Assembly: GCF_017741935.1 (NCBI RefSeq)
Contig: NZ_JAGHMH010000002.1
Location: 124,001-188,000 of the forward strand
Direction: 5' to 3'
Source: Rhizobium sp. 16-449-1b
GTDB taxonomy: Bacteria; Pseudomonadota; Alphaproteobacteria; Rhizobiales; Rhizobiaceae
Length of the DNA stretch: 64,000 bases
Shown here piece after piece: positions 9,647 to 17,725 of this stretch (position 1 is its first letter; every line of letters begins with the position of its first letter). Under the pieces are notes generated by a model that did not search any database, was not told the DNA's origin, and saw only the letters and a program-made list of their open reading frames with translations. The position numbers and the translations under genes were made by a program.

Positions 9647-10060
9647 CTAGTTTTGGGGTCCGGTTTCCGTCTGACCCTTCGGCTTCCGCGCCGCCTCGAA
9701 ATCCGGCAGCCGGTTGGCGATCCATTGCCAGAGCCCCACCACCTCCACAAGCAGCTCCCCGCCCAGCGGCGTCAGCTCGTATTCCACGCGCGGCGGCACC
9801 TGCGGGTAGAGCGTGCGCGTTACCAGCCCGTCGGTCTCCAGCGTCCGCAATGTCTGCGTCAGCACCTTCTGGCTGATGCCTTCCACCCGTTCCAGAACCC
9901 GTGAAAAGCGCAAAGGCCCCTTGGCCTCGGCCAGGATATGCATGACGCGCAGCGGCCACTTGGCACTGGCGCGCTCCAGCATCTCGCGGGCAAGCGCATC
10001 CTCGGCATCCGTCAGCGTCTCGCAGAAGTCGAATGTACTATCGTTTAGCTTAGTTACCAT
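9647..10060 (-). CDS. HxlR family transcriptional regulator
   Basis: 137 residues from the ATG at 10060 (MVTKLNDST...). The winged-helix HxlR domain spans residues ~30-115: WPLRVMHILAEAKGPLRFSRVLERVEGISQKVLTQTLRTLETDGLVTRTLYPQVPPRVEYELTPLG. The N-terminal extension holds one Cys, in FDFCETL, but not the Cys-Pro found in many thiol-sensing members. It is divergent from the SDR gene at 10147, with an imperfect palindrome between them, so local control of that SDR is likely (inference). Confidence 0.88.
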   Translation of the reverse strand: MVTKLNDSTFDFCETLTDAEDALAREMLERASAKWPLRVMHILAEAKGPLRFSRVLERVEGISQKVLTQTLRTLETDGLVTRTLYPQVPPRVEYELTPLGGELLVEVVGLWQWIANRLPDFEAARKPKGQTETGPQN

Positions 10061-10081
10061 AAGGTATGTATAGATCCATCT

Positions 10082-10105
10082 GGTACCTTCTTTCAAGAAG
10101 ATACC
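10082..10105. promoter_or_regulatory. Imperfect palindrome, candidate HxlR operator
   Basis: The half GGTACCTTCTTT (10082-10093) is matched by the complement of CAAGAAGATACC (10094-10105) at 10 of 12 positions. It lies in the 86-bp divergent space between the HxlR and SDR genes, about 40 bp upstream of the SDR start. Binding is inferred. Confidence 0.55.
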
Positions 10106-10146
10106 GTCTGGCTTATATGGTCTTTCGACGGATCAAGGAGATTTCG

Positions 10147-11013
10147 ATGTCACAGGTTTGGTTGATTACAGGCAGTTCGCGCGGTCTCGGTAGGGCGCTT
10201 GCGGAAGCGGTTTTGGCTGAGGGCCACAATCTGGTTGCCACCGCGCGCAACCCCGCCCAGATCGACGATATCAAGCAGCGCTATCCCTCGAGTGTCTTGA
10301 CGATTTCGCTTGATGTGACCGACGAGCAATCGGCCGGGCAGGCGGTCAAGGCCGCCGTCGAGCGCTTCGGCCGGCTCGATGTCCTCGCCAACAATGCCGG
10401 CTATGGCGATGTCGGATCGATCGAGGATACCAGCCTCACAGATTTCCGCGCCCAGATCGAAACCAACCTCTTCGGCACCATCATCGTCACAAAGGCGGCA
10501 CTGCCTCTGATGCGCGAGCGGGGCGCCGGCCACATCATCCAGGTCTCCTCCGTCGGCGGTCGTATCGGACCGGCAGGTCGCGCGCCCTATGCGGCGGCCA
10601 AATGGGGCGTCGAGGGCTTCTCCGAGGCCTTGAGCCGCGAAGTCGGGCCGCTCGGCGTCAAGGTCAGCATCGTCGAGCCCGGCGGCTTCCGCACCGATTT
10701 CGCAGGCGCCTCCACGACGCTCCGCGAAGGTCGTCCCGAATATGACGAAACCGTCGGCAAGATGGCCCGCTACCAGCGCGATTATGACGGCAAGCAGCCC
10801 GGCGACCCGGCAAAAGCCGCCGCCGCCATCCTCCACCTCGCCAGCCTCGACAACCCGCCGCTGCGCCTGCCCCTCGGCAGCGACGCCATCCGCGCCATCG
10901 AGCAGAACGACGCGCAAAGAGCCACCGAACACGCCACCTGGCGCGACCTCAGCCTCTCCACCAACTTCGACGCCGGCAACGGGGCAGGGCACTTTCCGTG
11001 GGAGGCGAGGTGA
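10147..11013 (+). CDS. Short-chain dehydrogenase/reductase
   Basis: 288 residues of a classical SDR: NADP-binding ITGSSRGLGRALAEA, LDVTD, NNAGYG, catalytic Ser in QVSSVGGRIG, YAAAKWGVEG (Tyr-x-x-x-Lys) and VEPGGFRTDF. Family members oxidise or reduce small carbonyl compounds; no substrate can be named. The ATG at 10147 has AAGGAG 7 nt upstream. It is divergent from the HxlR regulator, a common pairing for inducible oxidoreductases. Confidence 0.9.
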   Translation: MSQVWLITGSSRGLGRALAEAVLAEGHNLVATARNPAQIDDIKQRYPSSVLTISLDVTDEQSAGQAVKAAVERFGRLDVLANNAGYGDVGSIEDTSLTDFRAQIETNLFGTIIVTKAALPLMRERGAGHIIQVSSVGGRIGPAGRAPYAAAKWGVEGFSEALSREVGPLGVKVSIVEPGGFRTDFAGASTTLREGRPEYDETVGKMARYQRDYDGKQPGDPAKAAAAILHLASLDNPPLRLPLGSDAIRAIEQNDAQRATEHATWRDLSLSTNFDAGNGAGHFPWEAR

Positions 11014-11095
11014 GGGGGCAAAATAGCGTCAAGCACGCCCGCTTGAGAGCGATTGGACTGGGTGCTACGTTCAGGGCCGAGTAGGGAGATGCACC

Positions 11096-11254
11096 ATGAC
11101 GACCCGGCGTAAGTTCAAGTCGGATGTGTTCGAAGCCATCCATTCGTCCGCGCAGGCGCTGTTTAAGGTCGGCGGCATCGATGAGTCGATGCTGCGCGAT
11201 TTCGATTGCGCATGTCTGACGGTGGCCTCCGCCATCAAGACACCGAAGTCCTAG
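11096..11254 (+). pseudogene. Truncated HigA-like antitoxin (N-terminal part only)
   Basis: A 52-codon frame with GGGAG upstream of its ATG: MTTRRKFKSD, VFEAIHSSAQALFKVGGIDESMLRDFD, CACLTVASAIKTPKS. From family knowledge this matches the N-terminal ~45 residues of HigA-type putative transcriptional regulators, which normally continue into a roughly 50-residue XRE helix-turn-helix. Here the frame stops (TAG) exactly where that HTH should begin. No intact HigB/RelE toxin is seen in the 82 bp upstream. It is probably a decayed toxin-antitoxin remnant wedged between the SDR and phnF, although the frame and ribosome site remain intact. Confidence 0.6.
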
Positions 11255-11262
11255 GATAACCC

Positions 11263-11994
11263 TCAATTCTCAATCGTAAACTGCACCCGATCAGCCGCAA
11301 ACCGCGTCACCGAATACTGCACCGGCACGCCGTCGAGATCGGTGTTCATCGCCTTGGTGATGAGCACGATCGCGCCCGGCGTCAGTTCCAGCGCCGAGAG
11401 ATCGGCGGCTTCGGCGTGGGCGGCGGTGATTTCGGTGGTGGCGCGCACATAGTCGGATAGGCCGAGTTCGGCGAAGGCGCGGGTGATCGATTCCGTCGTC
11501 TCGTAGGCCTCCCGCATGCCCGCGAAACGCGCCGCCGGAAACCACGAGGTCGCGCTCGAGACCGGCCGCCCATCCGCCTTGCGCACCGTTTCCAGCCGGA
11601 TCACGTTTGACCCCGGCGTAAGCTTCAGCCAGCGCGCCACCTCGTCGCTTGCCGCTTCCTCGCCATGGCCGAGCAGCAGCCCGCGCGTCTCGCGCGCCTG
11701 CTCGCCGATGCCGCTGTTGAAGCGCGTCCGCTTGCTGATCGGGAAGTTCAGCCGTTCCTTGCGCTCGATCAGCGTGCCGCGGCCCTGCACGGCGCGCACG
11801 ATCCCCTCCTGCGCCAGCGCCGCCAGCGCGCTGCGCACCGTGTGGCGGTTGACGCCGAACTGGGTGGCCAGCGTCATCTCCGGCGGCACCATGCCCGTTT
11901 CATCGTATGCGCCGGCGCTGATCGCCTGGCGAATGCGGTCGGCGATCTGCCGCCACAGCGCCACGCCCGTCTGTCTCTGAACCTGCCCAGCCAT
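11263..11994 (-). CDS. phnF: GntR-family phosphonate regulator PhnF
   Basis: 243 residues, HutC subfamily of GntR. The N-terminal winged helix is at residues ~10-75 (LWRQIADRIRQAISAG, MVPPEMTLATQFGVNRHTVRSALAALAQEGIVRAVQGRGT). The UTRA ligand-binding domain is at ~95-240 and ends in PVQYSVTRFAADRVQFTIEN. PhnF represses C-P lyase genes when phosphonate or phosphate status requires. It is divergent from phnG, and a perfect inverted repeat lies in the shared intergenic region. Confidence 0.93.
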   Translation of the reverse strand: MAGQVQRQTGVALWRQIADRIRQAISAGAYDETGMVPPEMTLATQFGVNRHTVRSALAALAQEGIVRAVQGRGTLIERKERLNFPISKRTRFNSGIGEQARETRGLLLGHGEEAASDEVARWLKLTPGSNVIRLETVRKADGRPVSSATSWFPAARFAGMREAYETTESITRAFAELGLSDYVRATTEITAAHAEAADLSALELTPGAIVLITKAMNTDLDGVPVQYSVTRFAADRVQFTIEN

Positions 11995-12023
11995 TTTAGC
12001 CCTTTATCTTATGCGCCCCCGAA

Positions 12024-12041
12024 ATGTCACACGCTTGTCAC
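12024..12041 (+). promoter_or_regulatory. PHO box upstream of phnG
   Basis: ATGTCAC-ACGC-TTGTCAC: two 7-mers repeating at the 11-bp periodicity of PhoB boxes (consensus CTGTCAT-N4-CTGTCAT). It sits about 70 bp before the phnG start, between divergent phnF and phnG. It implies activation by PhoB under phosphate limitation (inference from the motif). Confidence 0.75.
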
Positions 12042-12076
12042 CTCGGCAATTTAGGTCTAGGTATAGCTTGTATGGT

Positions 12077-12094
12077 TGTCTATATCAATAGACA
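12077..12094. promoter_or_regulatory. Perfect inverted repeat, candidate PhnF operator
   Basis: TGTCTAT-ATCA-ATAGACA is a perfect 7-bp inverted repeat 17 bp upstream of the phnG ATG. HutC/GntR proteins typically bind GT-x-TA-x-AC-like palindromes, and the core TCTA/TAGA arms fit. Its placement over the likely promoter/leader suits repression. Confidence 0.75.
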
Positions 12095-12110
12095 TTTAAA
12101 GGATGTGGCG

Positions 12111-12596
12111 ATGACCTTAGCGGAAAAGAAGGTAGGCAAGACCGAGCTGAGTGAGGGCGACCGCGCGCGCAAGCGCACCGTCGATCTGCTCGCCCGCGCC
12201 GAGCGGCAGGAGCTGGAAGCGGCCTGGCAGGCATTGGCGGAAAAGCCGGTGGCGCAAGCCGTGCGCGGCCCCGAAACCGGCCTCGTCATGGTGCGCGGCC
12301 GTATGGGCGGCGGCGGTGCCGCCTTCAATCTCGGCGAGGTCACCGTCACCCGTGCCACCATCCGCCTCGCTTCCGGCGCCATCGGTCACGCCCAGGCGCT
12401 CGGCACTGATCGCGAAAAGGCACGTCTCTCGGCGATCTTCGACGCGCTCTGGCAGGAACCAGCCACCCGCGACATCATCGAAACCACCCTGCTTGCGCCG
12501 ATCGCGGCCCGCGTCGCCGATGCCGATAACAAGAAGGCCGACGAGACCGCGGCCACCCGCGTCGATTTCTTCACCATGGTTCGCGGAGACGACTGA
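12111..12596 (+). CDS. phnG: C-P lyase complex subunit PhnG
   Basis: 161 residues, with AAAGGATG 5 nt before the ATG at 12111. Typical PhnG features: RKRTVDLLARAERQELEAAWQAL at the N-terminus, then GPETGLVMVRGRMGGGGAAFNLGEVTVTRATI and GHAQALGTDREKARLSAIFDALWQ. PhnG is part of the PhnGHIJ core complex that couples phosphonate to ribose 1-triphosphate. The stop overlaps the phnH start by one base (TGATG), so they are translationally coupled. Confidence 0.95.
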   Translation: MTLAEKKVGKTELSEGDRARKRTVDLLARAERQELEAAWQALAEKPVAQAVRGPETGLVMVRGRMGGGGAAFNLGEVTVTRATIRLASGAIGHAQALGTDREKARLSAIFDALWQEPATRDIIETTLLAPIAARVADADNKKADETAATRVDFFTMVRGDD

Positions 12597-13234
12597 TGCC
12601 ACTCAAGACCGAAACGCATAACGCCCAAACCCACGGCGCAGATGCCCTGTCCGGCGGCTTCGCCGAGCCGGTGTTCCACGCCCAGAGCGTCTTCAAGCTG
12701 ATGATGGATGCCATGGCCCGCCCCGGTACCATCCAGACCGTGTCTCCCGATGCCGAGCCGCCGGCGCCGCTCGGCATTGCAGCCGGCGCCATCGCGCTGA
12801 CGCTCTGCGATCACGACACTCCCGTCTGGCTCTCGCCCGCCTTGGCGAAGTCCGCCACGCCGCAATGGCTCGGCTTCCACACCGGCGCGCCGGTCACGCC
12901 CGAAAAGGCCGAAGCCCGCTTCGCCTTTGTCGATGAAGGCGCCACGCTCTCCTCCTTCGGCCTGTTTGCCTCCGGCACCCAGGAATATCCGGATCGTTCC
13001 ACCACGCTCGTCATTGAGTTGCCCGATCTCGAAGGCGGTCGCCGCCTCGCTTTGATGGGCCCCGGCATCAAGACCGTCACCGACGTCGCGCCGCTTGGCC
13101 TGCCGGAACGCTTCCTGCATCTGTGGACGGAAAACCGCGCGCTCTTCCCGCGCGGCGTCGACATCGTGCTCACCTCCGGCAGCCGTTTCCTCTGCCTGCC
13201 GCGCACCACCAAGATCACCGCAACGGAGATGTGA
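12596..13234 (+). CDS. phnH: C-P lyase complex subunit PhnH
   Basis: 212 residues. It begins after a short variable tail with GGFAEPVFHAQSVFKLMMDAMARPGTI, the conserved PhnH N-terminus, and contains FHTGAPV, LMGPGIKTV and the late ALFPRGVDIVLTSG segment. PhnH forms a pseudo-dimer fold and is an essential structural subunit of the C-P lyase core. Its start overlaps the phnG stop; phnI begins 3 bp after its stop. Confidence 0.95.
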   Translation: MPLKTETHNAQTHGADALSGGFAEPVFHAQSVFKLMMDAMARPGTIQTVSPDAEPPAPLGIAAGAIALTLCDHDTPVWLSPALAKSATPQWLGFHTGAPVTPEKAEARFAFVDEGATLSSFGLFASGTQEYPDRSTTLVIELPDLEGGRRLALMGPGIKTVTDVAPLGLPERFLHLWTENRALFPRGVDIVLTSGSRFLCLPRTTKITATEM

Positions 13235-13237
13235 CCC

Positions 13238-14347
13238 ATGTATGTTGCCGTCAAAGGTGGCGAGGCCGCCATTTCGAATGCCCACCGCCTGCTCGCCGAT
13301 CGCCGTCGCGGTGATCGCGCGCTCCCCGCCATCGGCATCGAGCAGATCGTCGCGCAGCTGACGCTCGCCGTCGACCGCGTCATGGCCGAAGCCTCGCTTT
13401 ACGACCGCACGCTGGCGGCACTCGCCGTGCGCCAGTCGCGCGGCGACATGATCGAGGCGATCTTCCTGCTGCGAGCCTACCGCACGACCCTGCCGCGCTT
13501 CGGCTATTCGCAGCCGATCGACACGGCTCAGATGAAGATCGAACGCCGCGTCTCCGCCACCTACAAGGACCTGCCCGGCGGCCAGCTGCTCGGCCCGACC
13601 TTCGATTACACCCACCGCCTGCTCGACCCCTCGCTGCTTGAGGACGGCGCGGTCGAGGAGCCGGTGCTGCGCGAGGCCGAGACCGGCCGCGTCATGCGCG
13701 TCTCCGAGATCCTCGCCCATGAAGGCCTGATCGAGGGCGATGGCGAAATGCCGGAGGATCACGAGATCGGCGATCTCACCCGCGAGCCGATGGAATTCCC
13801 GATGAGCCGCGATCTGCGTCTGCAGGCGCTCGCCCGTGGCGACGAGGGCTTCCTTCTGGCGCTCGGCTATTCGACCCAGCGCGGCTATGGCCGCAACCAT
13901 CCCTTCACCGGCGAAATCCGCATCGGCGAAGTCGAGGTGGAGTTCGATGTGCCCGAGCTCGGCTTCGCGGTTTCGCTCGGGTCCATCCAAGTCACCGAAT
14001 GCCAGATGGTCAACCAGTTCAAGGGCTCGTCCAAGGCGCCGCCGCAGTTCACCCGTGGTTATGGCCTGGTCTTCGGCCAGAGCGAGCGCAAGGCCATGTC
14101 CATGTCGCTGGTCGACCGTGCCTTGCGGGCAGGCGAGCTCGGCGAGGACATCACCGCGCCCGCGCAGGACGAGGAATTCGTCATCTCGCATGCCGATAAC
14201 GTCCAGTCGACCGGCTTCGTCGAGCATCTGAAGCTGCCGCACTACGTCGATTTCCAGGCCGAGCTTGATCTCGTCCGCCGCATGCGAAACGACTTCGACG
14301 CCGCCCGCAATGGCAGCGATGACGATCTCAAGGAGGCAGCCGAATGA
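13238..14347 (+). CDS. phnI: C-P lyase complex subunit PhnI (nucleosidase component)
   Basis: 369 residues, full length for PhnI. It starts MYVAVKGGEAAISNAHRLLADRRRGDRALPAIG and contains EQIVAQLTLAVDRVMAEASLYD and the central GYSTQRGYGRNHPFTGEIRIGEVEVE. PhnI displaces the adenine of ATP to make ribose 1-phosphonate 5-triphosphate together with PhnGHL. The last codons overlap phnJ by 4 bases (ATGA). Confidence 0.96.
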   Translation: MYVAVKGGEAAISNAHRLLADRRRGDRALPAIGIEQIVAQLTLAVDRVMAEASLYDRTLAALAVRQSRGDMIEAIFLLRAYRTTLPRFGYSQPIDTAQMKIERRVSATYKDLPGGQLLGPTFDYTHRLLDPSLLEDGAVEEPVLREAETGRVMRVSEILAHEGLIEGDGEMPEDHEIGDLTREPMEFPMSRDLRLQALARGDEGFLLALGYSTQRGYGRNHPFTGEIRIGEVEVEFDVPELGFAVSLGSIQVTECQMVNQFKGSSKAPPQFTRGYGLVFGQSERKAMSMSLVDRALRAGELGEDITAPAQDEEFVISHADNVQSTGFVEHLKLPHYVDFQAELDLVRRMRNDFDAARNGSDDDLKEAAE

Positions 14348-15225
14348 GCGATCTCGCCACGTACAACTTCGCCTATCTCGACGAACAGACCAAGCGGATG
14401 ATCCGCCGCGCCATCCTGAAGGCGATCGCCATTCCCGGCTATCAGGTACCCTTCGCCTCGCGCGAAATGCCGATGCCCTATGGCTGGGGCACCGGCGGCG
14501 TACAGGTCACGGCCTCGATCATCGGCCCCGATGACGTTCTGAAGGTCATCGACCAGGGCGCCGACGACACGACGAATGCCGTCTCCATCCGCGCCTTCTT
14601 CCAGAAGGTCGCCAATGTCGCGGTCACCACGCACACCAAGGATGCCACGATCATCCAGACCCGCCACCGCATCCCGGAAGAAAAGCTCGGCGCGGGCCAG
14701 GTGCTGGTCTACCAGGTGCCGATTCCCGAGCCGCTGCGCTTCCTCGAACCGCGCGAGACCGAAACCCGCAAGATGCACGCGCTCGAGGAATACGGCCTCA
14801 TGCACGTCAAGCTCTACGAGGACATCGCCCATAACGGCCGCATCTCCAAGACCTACGCCTACCCGGTCAAGGTCGCGGGCCGCTACGTCATGGACCCGTC
14901 GCCGACGCCGAAATTCGACAATCCGAAAATGCACATGTCGGACGCGTTGCAGCTCTTCGGCGCCGGCCGCGAAAAACGCATCTACGCCGTCCCGCCCTAC
15001 ACCGAAGTCGTCAGCCTCGATTTCGAGGACCACCCCTTCGAAATCCAGCGCTTCGGCAAGCCCTGCGCGCTCTGCGGCGCCGAGGACGTCTATCTCGACG
15101 AGGTGATCCTGGACGACAAGGGCGGCCGCATGTTCGTCTGCTCGGATACGGATCATTGCGAGGACCGTAGAGAGCACGGCCATGTCGGCGAGATGCTGGC
15201 GCAGGGTAGGGAGGCGGCGGAATGA
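14344..15225 (+). CDS. phnJ: Carbon-phosphorus lyase PhnJ (radical SAM-type)
   Basis: 293 residues. PhnJ cleaves the C-P bond of ribose 1-phosphonate 5-phosphate using a [4Fe-4S] cluster and S-adenosylmethionine. The C-terminal cysteine motif is intact: PCALCGAED followed by FVCSDTDHCEDR, i.e. C-x2-C-x21-C-x5-C, which supplies cluster ligands and the catalytic thiol. The N-terminus FAYLDEQTKRMIRRAILKAIAIPGYQVPF is diagnostic. It is coupled to phnI by a 4-bp overlap. The operon is then interrupted by a 270-bp repeat-bearing gap before phnK. Confidence 0.97.
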   Translation: MSDLATYNFAYLDEQTKRMIRRAILKAIAIPGYQVPFASREMPMPYGWGTGGVQVTASIIGPDDVLKVIDQGADDTTNAVSIRAFFQKVANVAVTTHTKDATIIQTRHRIPEEKLGAGQVLVYQVPIPEPLRFLEPRETETRKMHALEEYGLMHVKLYEDIAHNGRISKTYAYPVKVAGRYVMDPSPTPKFDNPKMHMSDALQLFGAGREKRIYAVPPYTEVVSLDFEDHPFEIQRFGKPCALCGAEDVYLDEVILDDKGGRMFVCSDTDHCEDRREHGHVGEMLAQGREAAE

Positions 15226-15254
15226 GGGAGTTTGCAAGCCGGCGTTCTGCCGGG

Positions 15255-15448
15255 GATACCCCCCTCTGCCCTGCCGGGCATCTCCCCCACAAGGGGGGAG
15301 ATCGACTCGTGGCAGGCTTCCAGCCAAACAATGAGAGTGGAGCGAGCGGTTTCATCCAGCCGATCTCCCCCCATGTGGGGGGCGCGAAGCGCGGGCCGAG
15401 ACACGCGGCTCGGCCCCGGCAGTCCGGCAGGACAGAGGGGGGTAACCC
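15255..15448. repeat. RIME-like palindromic intergenic repeat, copy A, inside the phn operon
   Basis: The left arm (CCCCCCTCTGCCCTGCCGGG..., with hairpin CTCCCCCACAAGGGGGGAG) is mirrored by the right arm (CTCCCCCCATGTGGGGGG... ending CCGGCAGGACAGAGGGG). Nested hairpins lie inside one large inverted repeat. The same arms recur at 28556-28711 and partly at 35652-35732. The layout matches the Rhizobium-specific intergenic mosaic elements known from rhizobia; the exact subfamily is inferred. It fills most of the phnJ-phnK gap (15226-15496), where no gene is seen. Confidence 0.8.
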
Positions 15449-15496
15449 ACCCGCCACGCTCCATGTCCTCACACACACATTCGCGGAGGCATAGCC

Positions 15497-16273
15497 ATGA
15501 CCGACACCCCCCTTCTCAAAGTCAACGACGTCTCGAAGTTCTACGGCAATCGCATCGGCTGCAAGAACGTCTCCTTCGAGCTCTGGCCCGGCGAGGTGCT
15601 GGCGATCGTCGGTGAATCCGGCTCCGGCAAGACCACGCTCTTGAACTGCATCTCCACCCGCCTGATGCCGACGACAGGCAGCGTCGAGTATCACATGCGC
15701 GACGGTCAATACCGCGACCTCTACCACATGAGCGAAGCCGAGCGCCGTTTCCTGATGCGCACCGACTGGGGCTTCGTGCACCAGAATCCGGCTGACGGTC
15801 TGCGCATGACGGTGTCGGCCGGCGCCAATGTCGGCGAGCGGTTGATGGCGATCGGCGATCGTCACTATGGCAATATCCGCGCCACCGCGGTCGATTGGCT
15901 GAGCCGCGTCGAGATCGACGAAAGCCGCATCGACGACCAGCCGCGCGCCTTTTCCGGCGGCATGCGCCAGCGCCTGCAGATCGCCCGCAACCTCGTCACC
16001 GGCCCGCGCCTCGTCTTCATGGATGAACCGACCGGCGGTCTCGACGTCTCCGTCCAAGCCCGCCTGCTCGATCTCGTTCGCGGCCTCGTCAACGATCTCG
16101 GCCTCGCGGCCATCATTGTCACCCACGATCTCGCCGTCGCCCGCCTGCTGTCGCACCGGATGATGGTGATGAAGGATGGCCACGTTATCGAGCATGGCCT
16201 GACCGACCGGGTGCTCGACGATCCCCGCGAGCCCTACACCCAGCTCCTCGTCTCCTCGATCCTGCAGGTATAG
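15497..16273 (+). CDS. phnK: C-P lyase ABC-type ATPase PhnK
   Basis: 258 residues, a single ABC ATPase domain: Walker A GESGSGKTT, FSGGMRQRLQIARNL signature, Walker B LVFMDEPTGGLD and H-loop VTHDLAVARLL. PhnK docks on the PhnGHIJ core through PhnJ and drives conformational cycling; it is not a membrane importer. The GFVHQNPADGLRM insertion is typical of PhnK. It starts 48 bp after the right end of the RIME-like element. Confidence 0.95.
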   Translation: MTDTPLLKVNDVSKFYGNRIGCKNVSFELWPGEVLAIVGESGSGKTTLLNCISTRLMPTTGSVEYHMRDGQYRDLYHMSEAERRFLMRTDWGFVHQNPADGLRMTVSAGANVGERLMAIGDRHYGNIRATAVDWLSRVEIDESRIDDQPRAFSGGMRQRLQIARNLVTGPRLVFMDEPTGGLDVSVQARLLDLVRGLVNDLGLAAIIVTHDLAVARLLSHRMMVMKDGHVIEHGLTDRVLDDPREPYTQLLVSSILQV

Positions 16274-16338
16274 TTGAGAGCGCGATCCGTAAGCCGGCTA
16301 AGCTCACGGATTGTCGCCAGAAACCAGGGAAGTCAATC

Positions 16339-17049
16339 ATGGCAACGCCACTCGTTGTTTCGGAAGTTTCCAAGAGCTTCACCATGCATCTGCGCGACGG
16401 CATCAAGCTGCCTGTCGTCTCGGATGTCTCCTTCTCCGTCGCCTCGGGCGAATGCGTCGTGCTCGGCGGCCCGTCGGGCATCGGCAAGAGCTCGCTGTTG
16501 AAGATGATCTACGGCAACTACGCGGTCGATAGCGGCCAGATCCTGGTGAAACACCAGGATCGCATCGTCGATCTCGCCACCACCGATCCGCGCACCATCA
16601 TCGAGGTGCGCCGCCAGACGCTCGGTTACGTCAGCCAGTTCCTGCGCACCGTGCCGCGCGTCGCGGCAATCGATGTCGTCGCCGAGCCGCTGGTCGCCCG
16701 TGGCACGAAGGCGGATGTCGCGCGCGAAAAGGCAGCTGAACTGCTCGCCAAGCTCAACCTGCCGGAAGCGCTCTGGCAGCTCCCCCCCGCCACCTTCTCC
16801 GGCGGCGAGCAGCAGCGCGTCAACATCGCCCGCGGCTTCATCACCGATCACACCATCCTCCTGCTCGACGAGCCGACCGCGTCGCTCGACGCCAAGAACC
16901 GCGCCGTCGTCGTCGAGATGATCGCCGAGAAGAAGCAGAAGGGCGTCGGCCTGCTCGGTATCTTCCACGACGAGGAAGTGCGCGAGGCTGTCGCCGACCG
17001 CATTCTCGACGTGCAGAAATTCTCGCCACGGAGGCCGATCGCAGCATGA
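16339..17049 (+). CDS. phnL: C-P lyase ABC-type ATPase PhnL
   Basis: 236 residues. Walker A GGPSGIGKSS, Q-loop LGYVSQFLRTVPRV, signature FSGGEQQRVNIARGF and Walker B ILLLDEPTASLD. PhnL is the second ABC protein of C-P lyase; it works with PhnGHI in forming the ribosyl phosphonate and associates with PhnK. It lies 65 bp after phnK and overlaps the next gene by 4 bases. Confidence 0.95.
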   Translation: MATPLVVSEVSKSFTMHLRDGIKLPVVSDVSFSVASGECVVLGGPSGIGKSSLLKMIYGNYAVDSGQILVKHQDRIVDLATTDPRTIIEVRRQTLGYVSQFLRTVPRVAAIDVVAEPLVARGTKADVAREKAAELLAKLNLPEALWQLPPATFSGGEQQRVNIARGFITDHTILLLDEPTASLDAKNRAVVVEMIAEKKQKGVGLLGIFHDEEVREAVADRILDVQKFSPRRPIAA

Positions 17050-17663
17050 GCCGCAAGATTGGCCTTGAGCCCTATATCCACGAGACCGCCTCGGTGAACA
17101 ATTCGACGCTCGGCCGCTACACCGAGCTGTCGGAGCGCTGCCGCATCGACGAGGTCGAGCTCGGCGATTACTCCTACGTCATGCAGGACGGCGCCATCTG
17201 GTGCGCGACAATAGGCAAGTTCGTCAACATCGCCGCCTCCGTCCGCGTCAACGCCACCAACCATCCGACCTGGCGCGCCACGCTGCACCACTTCACCTAC
17301 CGCGCCGCCGATTACTGGCCGGATGCGGATATGGAGACCGAGTTCTTCGAATGGCGCCGCTCCAATCGCGTCACGATCGGCCATGACGTCTGGATCGGCC
17401 ACGGCGCCACGCTCCTGCCCGGCGTCAGCGTCGGCAACGGTGCCGTCATCGGCGCCGGCGCGGTCGTCTCCAAGGACGTCGCCCCCTACACCATCGTCGG
17501 TGGCGTGCCCGCCAAGCTGATCCGCGAGCGCTTCCCGAAGGAGATCGGCGAGCGCATGGACAGGCTCGCCTGGTGGGATTGGGAGCACGACCGGCTGCGC
17601 GTGGCACTCGCCGATTTCCGCGCCCTCAACGCCGAGGATTTCCTGGCGCGATACGAGGCCTAG
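17046..17663 (+). CDS. Phosphonate-cluster hexapeptide-repeat transferase
   Basis: 205 residues with left-handed beta-helix repeats (NNSTLGRYTELSERCRIDEVELGDYSYVM, then TIGHDVWIGHGATLLPGVSVGNGAVIGAGAVVSKDV) and a chloramphenicol-acetyltransferase-like C-terminus. It corresponds to the phosphonate-associated transferase hexapeptide family found in many rhizobial phn operons. An acetyl-transfer role, perhaps on aminoalkylphosphonates in place of PhnO, is inference. It is translationally coupled to phnL by the ATGA overlap and is the last gene of the first phn unit. Confidence 0.88.
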   Translation: MSRKIGLEPYIHETASVNNSTLGRYTELSERCRIDEVELGDYSYVMQDGAIWCATIGKFVNIAASVRVNATNHPTWRATLHHFTYRAADYWPDADMETEFFEWRRSNRVTIGHDVWIGHGATLLPGVSVGNGAVIGAGAVVSKDVAPYTIVGGVPAKLIRERFPKEIGERMDRLAWWDWEHDRLRVALADFRALNAEDFLARYEA

Positions 17664-17725
17664 GCCGCGTATCGGTCCGCATCAAACCAATCCGGCGCGG
17701 ATGGATCGCCATCCGCGCCGAGGCC

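Noticed and set aside
12386..14242. 618-codon open frame antisense to phnG-phnH-phnI
   Set aside because: It crosses three overlapping genes of a recognised operon and its translation is Gly/Asp/Arg low complexity.
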